64,000 bases of DNA from Pseudomonas sp. LS1212 (GCF_024741815.1 NZ_CP102951.1:4044001-4108000); one strand, 5' to 3'; shown: positions 1 to 9,671, counted from the stretch's first letter. The notes: generated from the letters alone by a model not told the origin. Made by a program: numbers and translations.

Positions 1-648
1 GGGGTTCTGCGCCTGGTACTTATCGCGAATTTTCTCTTCGAGCTGGTGAGAGAACTGCTGGTAGTCCAGCTTCAGCAACTTGCCCTGATCCTCCGGATCG
101 GGGTAGGACTCGAGCAATGGCACATCAACGATGCTCGACTTGAAGTCGTTGGACACCAGCCGGCCGACCTGGCCGGACTTGAGTACGTTGTTGCGCAGAT
201 CCTCAAGGGAGTCGGCCGAGCCGTTATAACTCTGCGGTATCACCTCGCCGCCGGCGAAGCCCTCTTCGGTCACCTCGGTCCAGCGTACGCTCGGGCTCCA
301 CAAGGACTTGAGGCCGGAACGGTCCACGCCGGGGATGTAGAACACCTCGTCGTGAATCTGACGCAGGGTCTCCATGTACTCTTTGCTGAAAATGTCGCCG
401 TCCACCGCTTCCACCGAAATACGCACGGTGTTGCCGAGGTTGGCCAGATCATTGCGGTGTTCGAGCATTTTCTGGATGAAGGGGTGCTCGAGCGGGATCA
501 TCTTTTCGAAACTGGTCGAAGGGCGGATCAGCGTGGCCTGGTAGAACAGGAAGGTGCTGACCAACAGGCAGATGAAAATGACTGCCGGGCGGTTGTTGAA
601 GATCAGGCGCTCAAGAAGGGTCGCCTTGTCCTGGTGCTGGTTATTCAT
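1..648 (-). CDS. MMPL/RND-family transporter, N-terminal part (cut by window edge)
   Basis: The reverse strand stays open from the ATG at 648 to the window edge: 216 codons with no stop. The protein begins MNNQHQDKATLLERLIFNN and has one hydrophobic span at about residues 21-40 (VIFICLLVSTFLFYQA), followed by a long hydrophilic periplasmic loop with the RPSTSFEKMIP and NTVRISVEAVDGDIF segments typical of the first loop of MMPL-type exporters. The rest, including the other membrane spans, lies outside the window. It starts 20 bases after the YCF48-like gene on the same strand, so the two are probably cotranscribed. In pseudomonads this pair commonly accompanies DUF1302/DUF1329 genes. The substrate is unknown. 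Confidence 0.85.
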   Translation of the reverse strand, partial: MNNQHQDKATLLERLIFNNRPAVIFICLLVSTFLFYQATLIRPSTSFEKMIPLEHPFIQKMLEHRNDLANLGNTVRISVEAVDGDIFSKEYMETLRQIHDEVFYIPGVDRSGLKSLWSPSVRWTEVTEEGFAGGEVIPQSYNGSADSLEDLRNNVLKSGQVGRLVSNDFKSSIVDVPLLESYPDPEDQGKLLKLDYQQFSHQLEEKIRDKYQAQNP

Positions 649-668
649 TGGAAACTGCTCCCGCCCTG

Positions 669-1748
669 TCATTGCTGGCTCCTCTCGGCACCGGAGGACT
701 CTGCGATACGCACGCCTCCTTGACCGACCAGGATCAACTCGTCACCGTCTTTTGCCGCAACCCCGGCCAGCGAAATGCGGTCCGCGCGGTTGAATATGCG
801 AAAGCTGCGGCCATCGTCGCTGCTGCGCAGCACGCTGCCGCCGTTGCCGACCAGCACCAACGAACCGTCCTTGAGTAGCGTAGCCCCGGACAGGCCGAAT
901 TCGAGCGGGCCACGGGCCCCCTTCAGCTCTACCTTGTCCCAGGTGCCGCCAAAGTCGCTGGAGCGATACAGGTTGCCGCGCAGGCCGAAGGCCAGAAGCG
1001 AGGCAGGTTCAGCCGTACCGATCACGCCAAACAGCGAGCCCTCGTAGGGCCCCTCGACGCGTTCCCAGGTCTGGCCCCAATCGGCGGAGCGGAACATGCT
1101 GCCCTGCTCGCCGACGATGAACAGGCCGGCATCCTTCACCGCAGCAATGCCGTTGAAGTGATATTGGTCTTCGTTGTCGATGCGGTCGCTGACATCCTCC
1201 CAATGCTTGCCGCCATCGGTGGTTTCCAGCAACGCGCCATAGGCGCCCACGGCAAAGCCGTTGTCGCGGTTCTGGAACCAGACATCGAGCAGGGGTGATT
1301 CGCGCTTGAGGTCTTCGAATTGCCTGGTCCAGGTGGCGCCGGCATCGGTGCTGACAAGAACTTGCGCGTCGTGCCCGACCGCCCAGCCATGGCTGGCATC
1401 GACGAAGTACACCGCAGTGAGCAATTGCCGGGTCGGCACCTTGGCCTGGGTCCAGGTAGTGCCCTGGTCGTCGGAGTAGAGAATGTGGCCTCGGTCGCCG
1501 ACCGCAACCAGCCGCGCACCCGCTTGCGCCACATCGAGCATCAACCCGCGTGCGGCCTTGGACGATTGAATGGAATAAACGGCATCAGCGCTTTGCGCTG
1601 CCTGTACCGGCATGGTTGCTGCGGTGGCCGAAAGCACACCGATCAGCGAGAACGCGGCAGTCAGCAAGGTGCCTCTGTGAAATGCCGATGGGCGCTTTGC
1701 CCCCATCCCCATTACGGGCCCAGTGCCAGCCATCACAGGCTCACTCAT
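669..1748 (-). CDS. YCF48/BNR-repeat beta-propeller exported protein
   Basis: The 359-residue protein has an N-terminal signal sequence (residues about 25-51, ending near PVQAAQ). After it come repeated units of the form G-x-x-G-x-x-x-x-S-x-D-x-G-x-T-W, for example YSDDQGTTWTQ, VSTDAGATWTR, TTDGGKHWEDV, RSADWGQTWER and RSSDFGGTWDK. These Asp-box repeats are the mark of the YCF48/HCF136 propeller family, named for a plant photosystem II assembly factor. Here the protein is presumably a periplasmic partner of the downstream MMPL exporter. The ATG at 1748 is preceded by a GGGGAAA-type ribosome site. Family assignment is firm; the role is inferred only from the neighbour. Confidence 0.85.
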   Translation of the reverse strand: MSEPVMAGTGPVMGMGAKRPSAFHRGTLLTAAFSLIGVLSATAATMPVQAAQSADAVYSIQSSKAARGLMLDVAQAGARLVAVGDRGHILYSDDQGTTWTQAKVPTRQLLTAVYFVDASHGWAVGHDAQVLVSTDAGATWTRQFEDLKRESPLLDVWFQNRDNGFAVGAYGALLETTDGGKHWEDVSDRIDNEDQYHFNGIAAVKDAGLFIVGEQGSMFRSADWGQTWERVEGPYEGSLFGVIGTAEPASLLAFGLRGNLYRSSDFGGTWDKVELKGARGPLEFGLSGATLLKDGSLVLVGNGGSVLRSSDDGRSFRIFNRADRISLAGVAAKDGDELILVGQGGVRIAESSGAERSQQ

Positions 1749-1945
1749 AGACTTTTCCCCGATTATTGTTATTGGGTCTAGCCGCAGGTTGCGCCTGGAT
1801 TGCTCCGTCTTCCGCCTGCTTTGGCTGGAAGCGGCAATCTAGAGCCCCTCGGTAATTACCCCAATCCTATCGGGCTTTGGAATTGGAAAACAACGAATAC
1901 GACGTTATGTTTTGTTAAGACCGGATAGTGGCCTTTTGCCGAAGA

Positions 1946-1993
1946 GCGCTGGGGAGCCCCTGCGGGGCTCCAGCGCAGCCTGCGAAAGCAGGC
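1946..1993. terminator. Two adjacent hairpins downstream of pepN
   Basis: A long imperfect stem (GCGCTGG...CCAGCGC, 1946-1976) is followed at once by a perfect six-pair stem with a GAAA loop (GCCTGC/GCAGGC, 1978-1993). They lie 40 bases beyond the pepN stop and upstream of the YCF48-like gene, both read leftward. No clear T-run follows on either strand, so this may be a transcript-stabilising structure or a REP-like element rather than an intrinsic terminator. The rest of the 285-base gap is AT-richer and presumably carries the promoter of the YCF48/MMPL pair. Confidence 0.45.
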
Positions 1994-2033
1994 GCAAGAT
2001 CTCAAGATCACCGGGGGGTGTTGCGACCCCAGG

Positions 2034-4691
2034 TCAAGCGAGACTCTTGCTCACCACCTCGAACACATCGCTGGACAGCTCGCCAGAAGCCAGGATGCGT
2101 TCCAGTTCACCCCTCATCAGTGCCTGGCGTGCGCTGTCGTATTTGCGCCAGCGGGTCAACGGCGCCAGTTGCCGCGAGGCAATCTGCGGGTTGAACGCAT
2201 TCAGCTCGATGACCAGGTCTGCCAGGAAACGGTAGCCCGAACCGTCGGCGGCATGGAAGTTGATCAAGTTCTGCCCGGCAAAGGCACCGATCAAGGCGCG
2301 GACCTTGTTCGGATTCTTCAGGTTGAACGCTGGGTGCTTCATCAATTCCTGAACCCGCTGCAGGCCTCCCGGCAAGGTGCTGGCCGCCTGCACGCTGAAC
2401 CATTGATCCATGACCAGCGGGTTGTCCTGGAAATGATCGGCGAAGCTCGCCAGAGACCTGGCCTTCTCGTCCTCGAAGGGCGAGTTGACCAACACCGCCA
2501 GCGCCGTCAGGCGTTCGGTCATGTTGTCACAGGCGTCGAACTGCTCCAGGGTCGCAGGCAGCACCTGCGGCTTGACGCTGAGCATCAGGTAGGACAGCAC
2601 AATGTTCTGCAGGCTGCGACGGGCGAAATGCTCGGCCTCGGCCACATACTCGGTCTGCTTCGAGACTTCGCGGTTGGTCTGGTAGCGCTTCCACAGTGCG
2701 TCGAACAGCGAATCGGCCAGTTGCCTGCGAGCAAACTCGCGGGCAGCGTGAATCGCGTCGACATCGACCACTTCGCTGATTTCGGTAAGGTAGGCTTCGC
2801 TCGGCAGCGAAAGCATCTCGGCGACCATGGCCTGGTCCAGCGTTTCATTGCCCAATACGCTGGCCAACGCCTTGACCAGACGCTGGTCGAGAACCAGTTC
2901 GGCGCCCTGCTGATATTGCCCGATCAGCTCCTGAAGGACCTGCACAGACAGTTGCTGACCCGCCTCCCAGCGATTGAAGCCATCGCTGTCATGCTGCATC
3001 AGGAACATCAACTGGTCGCGATCGTACGGAAAACTCAGCTTGACCGGCGCACTGAAGCCACGCAGCAGCGAAGGCAACGGCTTTTCGGCGATATCGACGA
3101 AGGTGAAGGTTTGCTCGGCTTCGCTCACCGAAAGCACCCGGGTGGTGCCCGCCGCGGCGGCTTCGCCGGCCAGGCGCAGGGCCAGTTCGTTGCCCTGGCT
3201 GTCGAGCAGGCCCAGCTCCACCGGGATCACGAACGGCTTTTTCTCGACCTTGTCCGGGGTGGCCGGGTAGCTCTGGCGGAAGGTCAGGCTGTAGGTTTTT
3301 ACCGCGTCGTCATAATGCTCGCTGACCGCCAGGCGCGGTGTGCCGGCCTGGCTGTACCAGCGCTTGAACTGAGTCAGGTCGACGCCATTGGCATCTTCCA
3401 TGGCCTTGATGAAGTCATCGCAGGTCACGGCCTGGCCGTCGTGGCGTTCAAAGTACAGGTCGCTGCCTTTGCGGAAGCCCTCGGCGCCGAGCAAGGTGCG
3501 GATCATGCGCACCACTTCCGAACCCTTCTCGTACACGGTCAGGGTGTAGAAGTTTGAAATTTCGATAAAGCTGTCCGGGCGCACCGCGTGGGCCATGGGC
3601 CCGGCATCTTCGGCGAACTGGTGGGTACGCAGATAGGCCACGTCTTCGATGCGCTTGACCGTGCGCGAGTTCACGTCGGCGGAGAACTCGGCGTCGCGAA
3701 ACACCGTGAAGCCTTCCTTGAGCGAGAGCTGGAACCAGTCGCGGCAGGTCACGCGGTTGCCCGACCAGTTGTGGAAATACTCGTGGGCAACCACCGCCTC
3801 GACGCGTTGGTGCGCGGCATCGGTAGCGGTCTCGGCGCGGGCCAGCACACAGCTGGAGTTGAAAATGTTGAGCCCCTTGTTCTCCATGGCGCCCATGTTG
3901 AAGTCATTGACCGCGACGATCATGAAGATGTCCAGGTCGTATTCGCGGCCATAGACTTCTTCGTCCCAGCGCATGGACTTCTTCAGGCTGTTCATGGCGT
4001 GCTGGCACTTGTCGATGTTTTCCGGCTCGACATAAATGCGCAGGGCCACGTTGCGCCGGGACATCGTGGTGAAGGTATCTTCCACGCACCACAGGTCGCC
4101 GGCGACCAGGGCGAACAGGTAGGCCGGCTTCATGAACGGGTCTTCCCAGGTCGCCCAGTGCCGGCCGCCTTCGTCCGGACCGCTGGCAATCGGGTTGCCG
4201 TTGGAGAGCAGCACCGGGTAGCTGCTCTTGTCCGCGCTGAGGGTGGTGGTGAAGCGGCTCATCACATCGGGGCGATCGAGGTAATAGGTGATCTTGCGAA
4301 AACCTTCGGCTTCGCACTGGGTGCAGAACATACCGCTGGACTTGTACAGGCCTTCGAGCGCGGTGTTGGTTTCCGGGTGAATACGCACGCTGCTGTCGAC
4401 GGTGAACTGCGCAGCCCTGGGCTGCACGGTCAGGTGATCATCGGACAGTTGATAGTCGCCAGCCTCGAGAAGTTGGTCATCGAGCGCGAGCGAAAGCAGC
4501 TCCAGCTGTTGCCCGTCGAGTACCAGCGGCGGCAGCCCCGGGCCCCGCACCGGGTTGCGGCGCATGACCAGTTGCGCATGGACCAGGGTATGGTCATCGA
4601 ACAATTCGAAGGTCAGGTGCGTCTCGTCGATCAGGTACTCGGGCGCCTGATAGTCCTTGAGGTAAATCACTTGCGGCTGTTCTGTACGCAT
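2034..4691 (-). CDS. pepN: Aminopeptidase N
   Basis: The 885-residue protein is a full-length M1-family zinc aminopeptidase, which removes N-terminal residues from peptides in the cytoplasm. The substrate-binding GAMEN motif is at residues 267-271. The zinc site HEYFH is at 303-307, with the third ligand Glu326 eighteen residues further on, so the catalytic set is complete. The C-terminal DUF3458-type helical region fills the rest. It is the last gene of a leftward run (nadK, phosphoesterase, rhomboid, YeaC-like, DUF2797, pepN); only 12 bases separate it from the DUF2797 gene. Confidence 0.97.
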   Translation of the reverse strand: MRTEQPQVIYLKDYQAPEYLIDETHLTFELFDDHTLVHAQLVMRRNPVRGPGLPPLVLDGQQLELLSLALDDQLLEAGDYQLSDDHLTVQPRAAQFTVDSSVRIHPETNTALEGLYKSSGMFCTQCEAEGFRKITYYLDRPDVMSRFTTTLSADKSSYPVLLSNGNPIASGPDEGGRHWATWEDPFMKPAYLFALVAGDLWCVEDTFTTMSRRNVALRIYVEPENIDKCQHAMNSLKKSMRWDEEVYGREYDLDIFMIVAVNDFNMGAMENKGLNIFNSSCVLARAETATDAAHQRVEAVVAHEYFHNWSGNRVTCRDWFQLSLKEGFTVFRDAEFSADVNSRTVKRIEDVAYLRTHQFAEDAGPMAHAVRPDSFIEISNFYTLTVYEKGSEVVRMIRTLLGAEGFRKGSDLYFERHDGQAVTCDDFIKAMEDANGVDLTQFKRWYSQAGTPRLAVSEHYDDAVKTYSLTFRQSYPATPDKVEKKPFVIPVELGLLDSQGNELALRLAGEAAAAGTTRVLSVSEAEQTFTFVDIAEKPLPSLLRGFSAPVKLSFPYDRDQLMFLMQHDSDGFNRWEAGQQLSVQVLQELIGQYQQGAELVLDQRLVKALASVLGNETLDQAMVAEMLSLPSEAYLTEISEVVDVDAIHAAREFARRQLADSLFDALWKRYQTNREVSKQTEYVAEAEHFARRSLQNIVLSYLMLSVKPQVLPATLEQFDACDNMTERLTALAVLVNSPFEDEKARSLASFADHFQDNPLVMDQWFSVQAASTLPGGLQRVQELMKHPAFNLKNPNKVRALIGAFAGQNLINFHAADGSGYRFLADLVIELNAFNPQIASRQLAPLTRWRKYDSARQALMRGELERILASGELSSDVFEVVSKSLA

Positions 4692-4703
4692 GCTGAAGTC
4701 CTT

Positions 4704-5534
4704 CTACTGATGCACGGCGAGCTGGTAGGCCGTGTACTTGCGAATATTGATCACACCGGTGTCGAAGATCAGGTACTGGCCCTTGATCCCCAACAAGGTG
4801 CCCTCGGCCACCGGGTTCTTGTCCAGGTTGAAACTGACGATCTTGCTCGGATACGCCTCGACCGGATAACGGATCTCGATCGGCTCGACGTCATGCAGTG
4901 GTTGAATCGCCTGCAGGCCAAAACGCGCCTGCAGCTCGCTCAGGCCTTCGGCGCAGGTCGAGAACAGCTGTTCACGCACCGCTGGCAGGTCCACCGCTTC
5001 GGCATCGCCCTTGAGCAATGCGCGCCAGTTGGTGCGATCGGCAACCTGGGACCGAAACAGGTCTTCGACCAGCCCCGACTGCTGACGGGTTGCCACCCGC
5101 ATGATCGGCAAGGCCTGGCTGGCGCCCTGGTCGAGCCAGCGGGTCGGCAACTGCGTGGCGCGGGTGATGCCTACCTTGATTCCCGACGAGTTGGCCAGGT
5201 ACACCACATGGTCGGTCATGCAGAACTGCTCGCCCCATGCCGGATCGCGACAGGTGCCGGCGTCGTAGTGACACTTTTCCGGGCTCATGATGCAGACATC
5301 GCACTGGGCCAGCCTGGTCATGCATGGGTAGCAGTAGCCCTGGCTGAAACTGGTCTTGGTCTTGCGCCCGCAGTGGATGCAGTGAATCGCCCCCAGGTAT
5401 TCCAGGCGCAGGGTCTTGCCGATCAGCGGATTGACCGGCACCTCGCTGTCGCCCAGGCGAAATGCGTACTGCACCACCGGCGTCTCGAGGCGAGCCGACA
5501 TTTTACTGATGGAACCGCGGCCAATCTCGATCAA
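4704..5534 (-). CDS. DUF2797 family protein
   Basis: This is a cytoplasmic protein of about 276 residues, rich in paired cysteines in its first half (CIHCGRK, CYPCM, CDVC, then CHYDAGTC), probably binding zinc. The central segment around HVVYLANSSGIKVGITR matches the DUF2797 family, which has no established function. Two starts are possible: a TTG at 5534 that overlaps the YeaC-like stop codon as TTGA, suggesting translational coupling, and an ATG at 5501 that gives 265 residues. I prefer the first because the extra residues IEIGRGSISK look like family sequence, but neither has a strong ribosome site. Confidence 0.75.
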   Translation of the reverse strand: MIEIGRGSISKMSARLETPVVQYAFRLGDSEVPVNPLIGKTLRLEYLGAIHCIHCGRKTKTSFSQGYCYPCMTRLAQCDVCIMSPEKCHYDAGTCRDPAWGEQFCMTDHVVYLANSSGIKVGITRATQLPTRWLDQGASQALPIMRVATRQQSGLVEDLFRSQVADRTNWRALLKGDAEAVDLPAVREQLFSTCAEGLSELQARFGLQAIQPLHDVEPIEIRYPVEAYPSKIVSFNLDKNPVAEGTLLGIKGQYLIFDTGVINIRKYTAYQLAVHQ

Positions 5535-5791
5535 TGGACGGCATCCGACTTGAACAGAATGTTCGGGATCGGTGCCGACTTGGAGCTGCACTCCTGCGGG
5601 CCCATGTAACCGGTGCGCTGATCCTCGGGCAGGTTCTGGATCTCCCAGGCGATCACTGCCTGCAGCGACAACTCGCGCTGTTCGGCGGTGAGCTTGCGGC
5701 CATCGGACCATTTGCCGATTTCTACCGCCAGCTTCAGGCTTGCGTAGATATCAGGGGTGATGTTTTCGATCATTTCAGCAAAAGAGGACAT
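5531..5791 (-). CDS. YeaC-like DUF1315 family protein
   Basis: The 86-residue protein MSSFAEMIENITPDIYASLK... has the LAVEIGKWSDGRKLT and QAVIAWE segments and the MGPQEC motif characteristic of the DUF1315 (E. coli YeaC) family. The function is unknown. A GGAG site precedes the ATG at 5791. It overlaps the following DUF2797 gene by four bases and follows the rhomboid protease gene by 12 bases, so it is part of the same leftward operon. Confidence 0.85.
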   Translation of the reverse strand: MSSFAEMIENITPDIYASLKLAVEIGKWSDGRKLTAEQRELSLQAVIAWEIQNLPEDQRTGYMGPQECSSKSAPIPNILFKSDAVH

Positions 5792-5803
5792 AACTTCTCC
5801 AAA

Positions 5804-6679
5804 TTAGGCGGTCAGTTTACGCCGCGCCAGTGCCCCACCCAAGAGGCCTGTCACACAACCGACCAACAACCCGCCGACATGCGCGGCGTTGGCGATTGCA
5901 CCAAAGCCCAGCATGCTGACCAGACCGGACATGCACAGCACCAACCAGACCAGCATCATCACCAGTACCCCGCGCGGCATCTGGTAAACCGGATTGGGCG
6001 CCAGCCACTGATAGATCCAGATATGCCCGAGCAGGCCGTAAAGCACGCCGGACAGACCGCCGAACAGGCTCGGCCCGCCGAACAGGTACTGGGCGCAATT
6101 GGATACCAGGCTGAACAGCAGGCTCAGGCCGAGCATCGACCAGAGCCCCTGACGCAACTCGATGCGCCGTCCCAGCTCCCAGTACCACATGGCATTCATG
6201 GCCAGGTGGAGGATGCCGAAGTGCACCAGCATCGGTGACACCAGCCGCCACCATTGGCCGGCAGCCAGGCTCTCGGCCAGCGGGGTGAAATAGACGTAGT
6301 CACCCTGCACGCGGAAATCGAGGAAGGTCAGCCAGCGCAAGGTCTCGAAGTTGCTGCCAAGCCAGGTCAGCCCTGCTACCAACAGGCAGAGCAAGAGCAC
6401 GCCCGCGGTGATCGGGCTGTTGCGCAATTGCGAAACGAAGCCGGGACGGCTGCGCTGCTCGCTTGGGGTCAGTTCCGCCAGTTCGTTGCCGGTATCACCC
6501 TGTGGATAACGTTCATAGAGCTGACGGACGTCTTCGGCCAATCGTTCATCGGGTACCCAGAGCACCTGGTCACCGCCCTCCTCGCTGACCCGGTGTGGCA
6601 CCTGCAGCGTTCGCAACAGGGTGACGAAGCCGCTCAGGTCGATGCTCAAGGGCAGGCGAAGCACTGCAACCGGACTCAT
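5804..6679 (-). CDS. Rhomboid-family intramembrane serine protease (GlpG-like)
   Basis: The 291-residue protein has a cytosolic N-terminal domain of about 85 residues and then six or seven hydrophobic spans. The catalytic dyad is visible: Ser210 in FGGLSGVLYG and His267 in ANAAHVGGLL. The conserved HFGILHLAMN stretch (153-162) forms part of the active-site region. The architecture matches GlpG, which cleaves transmembrane helices within the inner membrane. It overlaps the preceding phosphoesterase gene by four bases (ATGA). Natural substrates cannot be inferred from the sequence. Confidence 0.92.
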   Translation of the reverse strand: MSPVAVLRLPLSIDLSGFVTLLRTLQVPHRVSEEGGDQVLWVPDERLAEDVRQLYERYPQGDTGNELAELTPSEQRSRPGFVSQLRNSPITAGVLLLCLLVAGLTWLGSNFETLRWLTFLDFRVQGDYVYFTPLAESLAAGQWWRLVSPMLVHFGILHLAMNAMWYWELGRRIELRQGLWSMLGLSLLFSLVSNCAQYLFGGPSLFGGLSGVLYGLLGHIWIYQWLAPNPVYQMPRGVLVMMLVWLVLCMSGLVSMLGFGAIANAAHVGGLLVGCVTGLLGGALARRKLTA

Positions 6680-7647
6680 TTCAGCACCTGCGGGCGCTCG
6701 ACATCGACCCAGACGAACTTGCTCGGATCGATCTGCGTTTCATCATCAAGCCGATAGGCGACCAGTTTTCCGTAAAGCACCGCACTGTAATCCAGGCAGG
6801 CCAGGTTGGGCCGGATCGGTGCCGGCTTGCCGCTGCGCCAGTAATGGCCGACGAACAGCATCGGCTCGTCGACGCCATAGCGCAGCAGCGCGTTTTTCTG
6901 GCTGGTGCTCAACGGCGTGCTGGCCACGCGCTCGGGCAAGGCATCAGGCTGGAACACGATATCTCCATAGGTTTGCGGGTCTTCTTCCCAGAACTTGGTG
7001 CGGAAGAAAGCGCGGGTCAGGCCATCGCCGCCGGTCAACGTCAGGCCATCAGGCAGGCGCATGTCGGTACCCCGCAACAGCCGGTCGAATACCGTGCAGG
7101 CAAAACTGCCCGGTATGGCAGCGGCCTGCAGGAAGTGCTCGTCGAAGCAGCCGTTGGGATGATGCGCACGCAGTTGCCCGATCAGGCTGGCATCCCAGCA
7201 GGCATGCACCAGGCGGAAGCGACCGGCATCGAGGAACAGCGGCAGCTCGTAAAACCATCCGAGAAAGTCATTCCAGTCGCCTGGATGCTGGGCGAACTGG
7301 GTCAGTGTTGCCTCGATCAGGCGAGCATGCCGCGGCGTGTGCTCGCGCACATATTGCTTGCCGCTTTCAGGGGGCGCCGGAGTGCTCCAGCCCAGGGCAT
7401 TGAATTCATGATTGCCCATGATGCAACGGGCCTGGCCGGCCTCGACCATGTCATGGACGATATGCAGGGCTTCGCGAATCCGTGGGCCGCGATCGATGAT
7501 ATCGCCCAGAAACAGCGCCATGCGCTGCGGGTGGCGCCAGACGCCGCCCAGCCTGCGATAACCGAGCATGTCGAGCAAGTGCTCAAGGGTATGAGCGCAA
7601 CCATGCACGTCACCGATCAGGTCGTAGCTACGCGCGGGATCGAGCAT
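6676..7647 (-). CDS. Metallophosphoesterase (PPP-type fold)
   Basis: The 323-residue cytosolic protein shows the full metal-site signature of the calcineurin-like phosphoesterases: GDVHG (12-16), GDIIDRG (48-54) and GNHE (78-81), with later His residues in LVHACWD and VGHYW. It probably hydrolyses a phosphoester or dinucleotide polyphosphate; the substrate is not deducible. Its start codon overlaps the nadK stop by one base (TGATG) and its end overlaps the rhomboid start, so the three are translationally coupled. Confidence 0.88.
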   Translation of the reverse strand: MLDPARSYDLIGDVHGCAHTLEHLLDMLGYRRLGGVWRHPQRMALFLGDIIDRGPRIREALHIVHDMVEAGQARCIMGNHEFNALGWSTPAPPESGKQYVREHTPRHARLIEATLTQFAQHPGDWNDFLGWFYELPLFLDAGRFRLVHACWDASLIGQLRAHHPNGCFDEHFLQAAAIPGSFACTVFDRLLRGTDMRLPDGLTLTGGDGLTRAFFRTKFWEEDPQTYGDIVFQPDALPERVASTPLSTSQKNALLRYGVDEPMLFVGHYWRSGKPAPIRPNLACLDYSAVLYGKLVAYRLDDETQIDPSKFVWVDVERPQVLK

Positions 7648-8537
7648 CAGTCGCCTCCACCACCCAGCCGGCTGCCCCAGCCGAGTTTGGTGCGGCAGAC
7701 CTCATAGTAATTGTGGTCCAGCGGATGAATCAGGCGCAGCTTCTGCGACTTTTTGGCGATCGTGATGGTGTCGCCCGGCGCACAGGTGAAATGGTTCTGG
7801 CCATCGCAGGAAACCTGCGGATAGATCTGCATGTCCTTGGCGACGACGATCTTCAGTTCGCTGTTGCCGTCGACCACGATCGGCCGGCCGGACAAGGTAT
7901 GCGGGTACATCGGCACAATTACGATGGCATCGAGCTTGGGATGCATGATCGGCCCGCCGGCCGATAGCGCATAGGCGGTGGAACCGGTCGGCGTGGCGAC
8001 GATCAGGCCGTCGGCCTTCTGGCTGCAGACGAACTGGCCGTCGATGTACAGCTCGAATTCGATCATCCGCGTCGACTTGCCGGGGTGCAGCACCACATCG
8101 TTGAGCGCATCGCCCTGGCCGATGGCCTCGCCGTGGCGGCGCACTTCTGCCTGGAGCAGGAAGCGGTTTTCCACCAGGTAATGGCCGTCGAGCACCTCGG
8201 CGACCTTGACCTCCAATTCGTCGGGACGAATATCGGTCAGGAAGCCCAGGCTGCCCCGGTTGATGCCCAGCACCGGGGTATTGTGCCTGGCCAGTGCGCG
8301 GGCAGCACCGAGCAGGCTGCCGTCGCCGCCGACGACGATGACCATGTCGCAAACCTCGCCGAGCATTTTCCGTGAAGAGGTCTGCAGGCCGTGTCCGGGC
8401 AGGACTTCGGCAATGGTGTCTTCGAGGATCACGTGCAGGTGCCGTTCCAGCAGGAACCTTTTCAGACGGCGAATGGTGTCGAGCACCTGAGAGCTGCCGA
8501 GACGACCAATGATACCGATATTGCGAAATTGCTCCAT
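7647..8537 (-). CDS. nadK: NAD kinase
   Basis: The 296-residue protein phosphorylates NAD+ to NADP+. The catalytic GGDGSLL motif is at residues 70-76, followed by the LGINRGSLGFLTDI stretch, the ALNDVVLH segment and the glycine-rich GSTAYALSAGGPI signature of the family. An ATG at 8537 with an AGGAG site seven bases upstream gives the usual family length; an in-frame upstream extension has no such support. It is the first gene of the leftward run that ends with pepN, divergent from the DUF1853 gene. Confidence 0.96.
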   Translation of the reverse strand: MEQFRNIGIIGRLGSSQVLDTIRRLKRFLLERHLHVILEDTIAEVLPGHGLQTSSRKMLGEVCDMVIVVGGDGSLLGAARALARHNTPVLGINRGSLGFLTDIRPDELEVKVAEVLDGHYLVENRFLLQAEVRRHGEAIGQGDALNDVVLHPGKSTRMIEFELYIDGQFVCSQKADGLIVATPTGSTAYALSAGGPIMHPKLDAIVIVPMYPHTLSGRPIVVDGNSELKIVVAKDMQIYPQVSCDGQNHFTCAPGDTITIAKKSQKLRLIHPLDHNYYEVCRTKLGWGSRLGGGGD

Positions 8538-8696
8538 AGGGCTCCTGCTGGGGTCTGGAACGGTCGAAAAGGCGAGGTGGACGAGGCGCTGGGACCGATA
8601 CCAGCCAAAGAAGTCAATTATGGGCGAAACCGCCGGGTAGCGGCAAACTCGGGACAAAATGCTGATTGCCCCGGCGCAAGGGGCTATGCTCGCAGG

Positions 8697-9647
8697 ATGA
8701 GCCCGTTCCCAAGCCTTGCCGACCTGCCCCGCCAACTCCGCCAACCCCAGGTGCGCGACCTGGCGTGGGTGATTCTTGCCCCGCCAATGCTCAGCGTTAC
8801 CCCCTGGGCCCAGCGCCATCCCCTGAGCGGCAGCGACTGGGTCGAGAAACCGGCGCTGCTGGCGCAGTGGCTGTTACAACTGGATCAGGACAGCAGTGAC
8901 TTGCAGAGCTGGCTGTCACAAGGCGCGACCCGGCGCCTGGGTCTGTATTACGAACGGCTATGGCAATTCGCCCTGAAACAGGCGCCGGGAGTGGAACTGA
9001 TCGCCGCCAACCTGCCGATCCGCAAGGAAGGGCATACCCTCGGCGAACTGGACATCCTGCTGCGCGACCGCGACGGCGTGCATCACCTGGAGCTGGCGAT
9101 CAAGCTCTACCTGGGGCCCCAGAACGGCGACGGCCTGGACCCGGCGCACTGGCTCGGCCCCGGCTGCCACGACCGGCTGGACCGAAAGCTGGCGCACCTT
9201 GCCGAGCATCAACTGCCGATTTCGGGCCGAACCGAAAGCCGCGAGGTGTTGGCGGCACTGGACATCGGCCAGCTCAGCGCGCAGTTGTGGCTGGGCGGCT
9301 ATCTGCTGTACCCCTGGCCGGGCCATGCCGATTCTCCCGAGGGCGCCAACCCGCACCATCTCAAGGGACGCTGGTTGCACCAGCGCGATTGGCCGGCCTT
9401 CAGCGCCCAAAGCCCGCCGGGGCGCTGGCAACCCCTGCCGCGGCATGCCTGGCTGGCGCCGGCGCACTACCCGCTGGAGCAGACCTGGACGCCGGAGCGC
9501 CTGCAGGACTGGCTGCAAGCCCTTGATCCCCAGGCACCCGCGCAATTGCTGGTGCGCTTGAGCGAAAACGCCGAGGGTGACTGGGAGGAAGCCGAGCGGT
9601 TATTCCTGGTCGCCGACCTGTGGCCGAACGTTCCCGGCACACTCTGA
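8697..9647 (+). CDS. DUF1853 family protein
   Basis: The 316-residue protein begins MSPFPSLADLPRQLRQPQVR. The central KEGHTLGELDILLRDRDG and HHLELAIKLYLG segments have the acidic/Lys pattern of a PD-(D/E)XK-nuclease-like fold, as seen in the DUF1853 family. The ATG is preceded by CGCAGG; upstream in-frame codons would run through the divergent promoter region. It is transcribed away from nadK and towards the desulfhydrase gene. Nuclease activity is a fold-level guess only. Confidence 0.85.
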   Translation: MSPFPSLADLPRQLRQPQVRDLAWVILAPPMLSVTPWAQRHPLSGSDWVEKPALLAQWLLQLDQDSSDLQSWLSQGATRRLGLYYERLWQFALKQAPGVELIAANLPIRKEGHTLGELDILLRDRDGVHHLELAIKLYLGPQNGDGLDPAHWLGPGCHDRLDRKLAHLAEHQLPISGRTESREVLAALDIGQLSAQLWLGGYLLYPWPGHADSPEGANPHHLKGRWLHQRDWPAFSAQSPPGRWQPLPRHAWLAPAHYPLEQTWTPERLQDWLQALDPQAPAQLLVRLSENAEGDWEEAERLFLVADLWPNVPGTL

Positions 9648-9671
9648 GCGAATCAGTACGGTCGCCGCTTT

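Noticed and set aside
3588..5609. Long antisense frames opposite pepN, uvrB, fadH, fimV and others
   Set aside because: GC-rich codon bias leaves the opposite strand open; these have no family motifs while the sense strand has clear ones.
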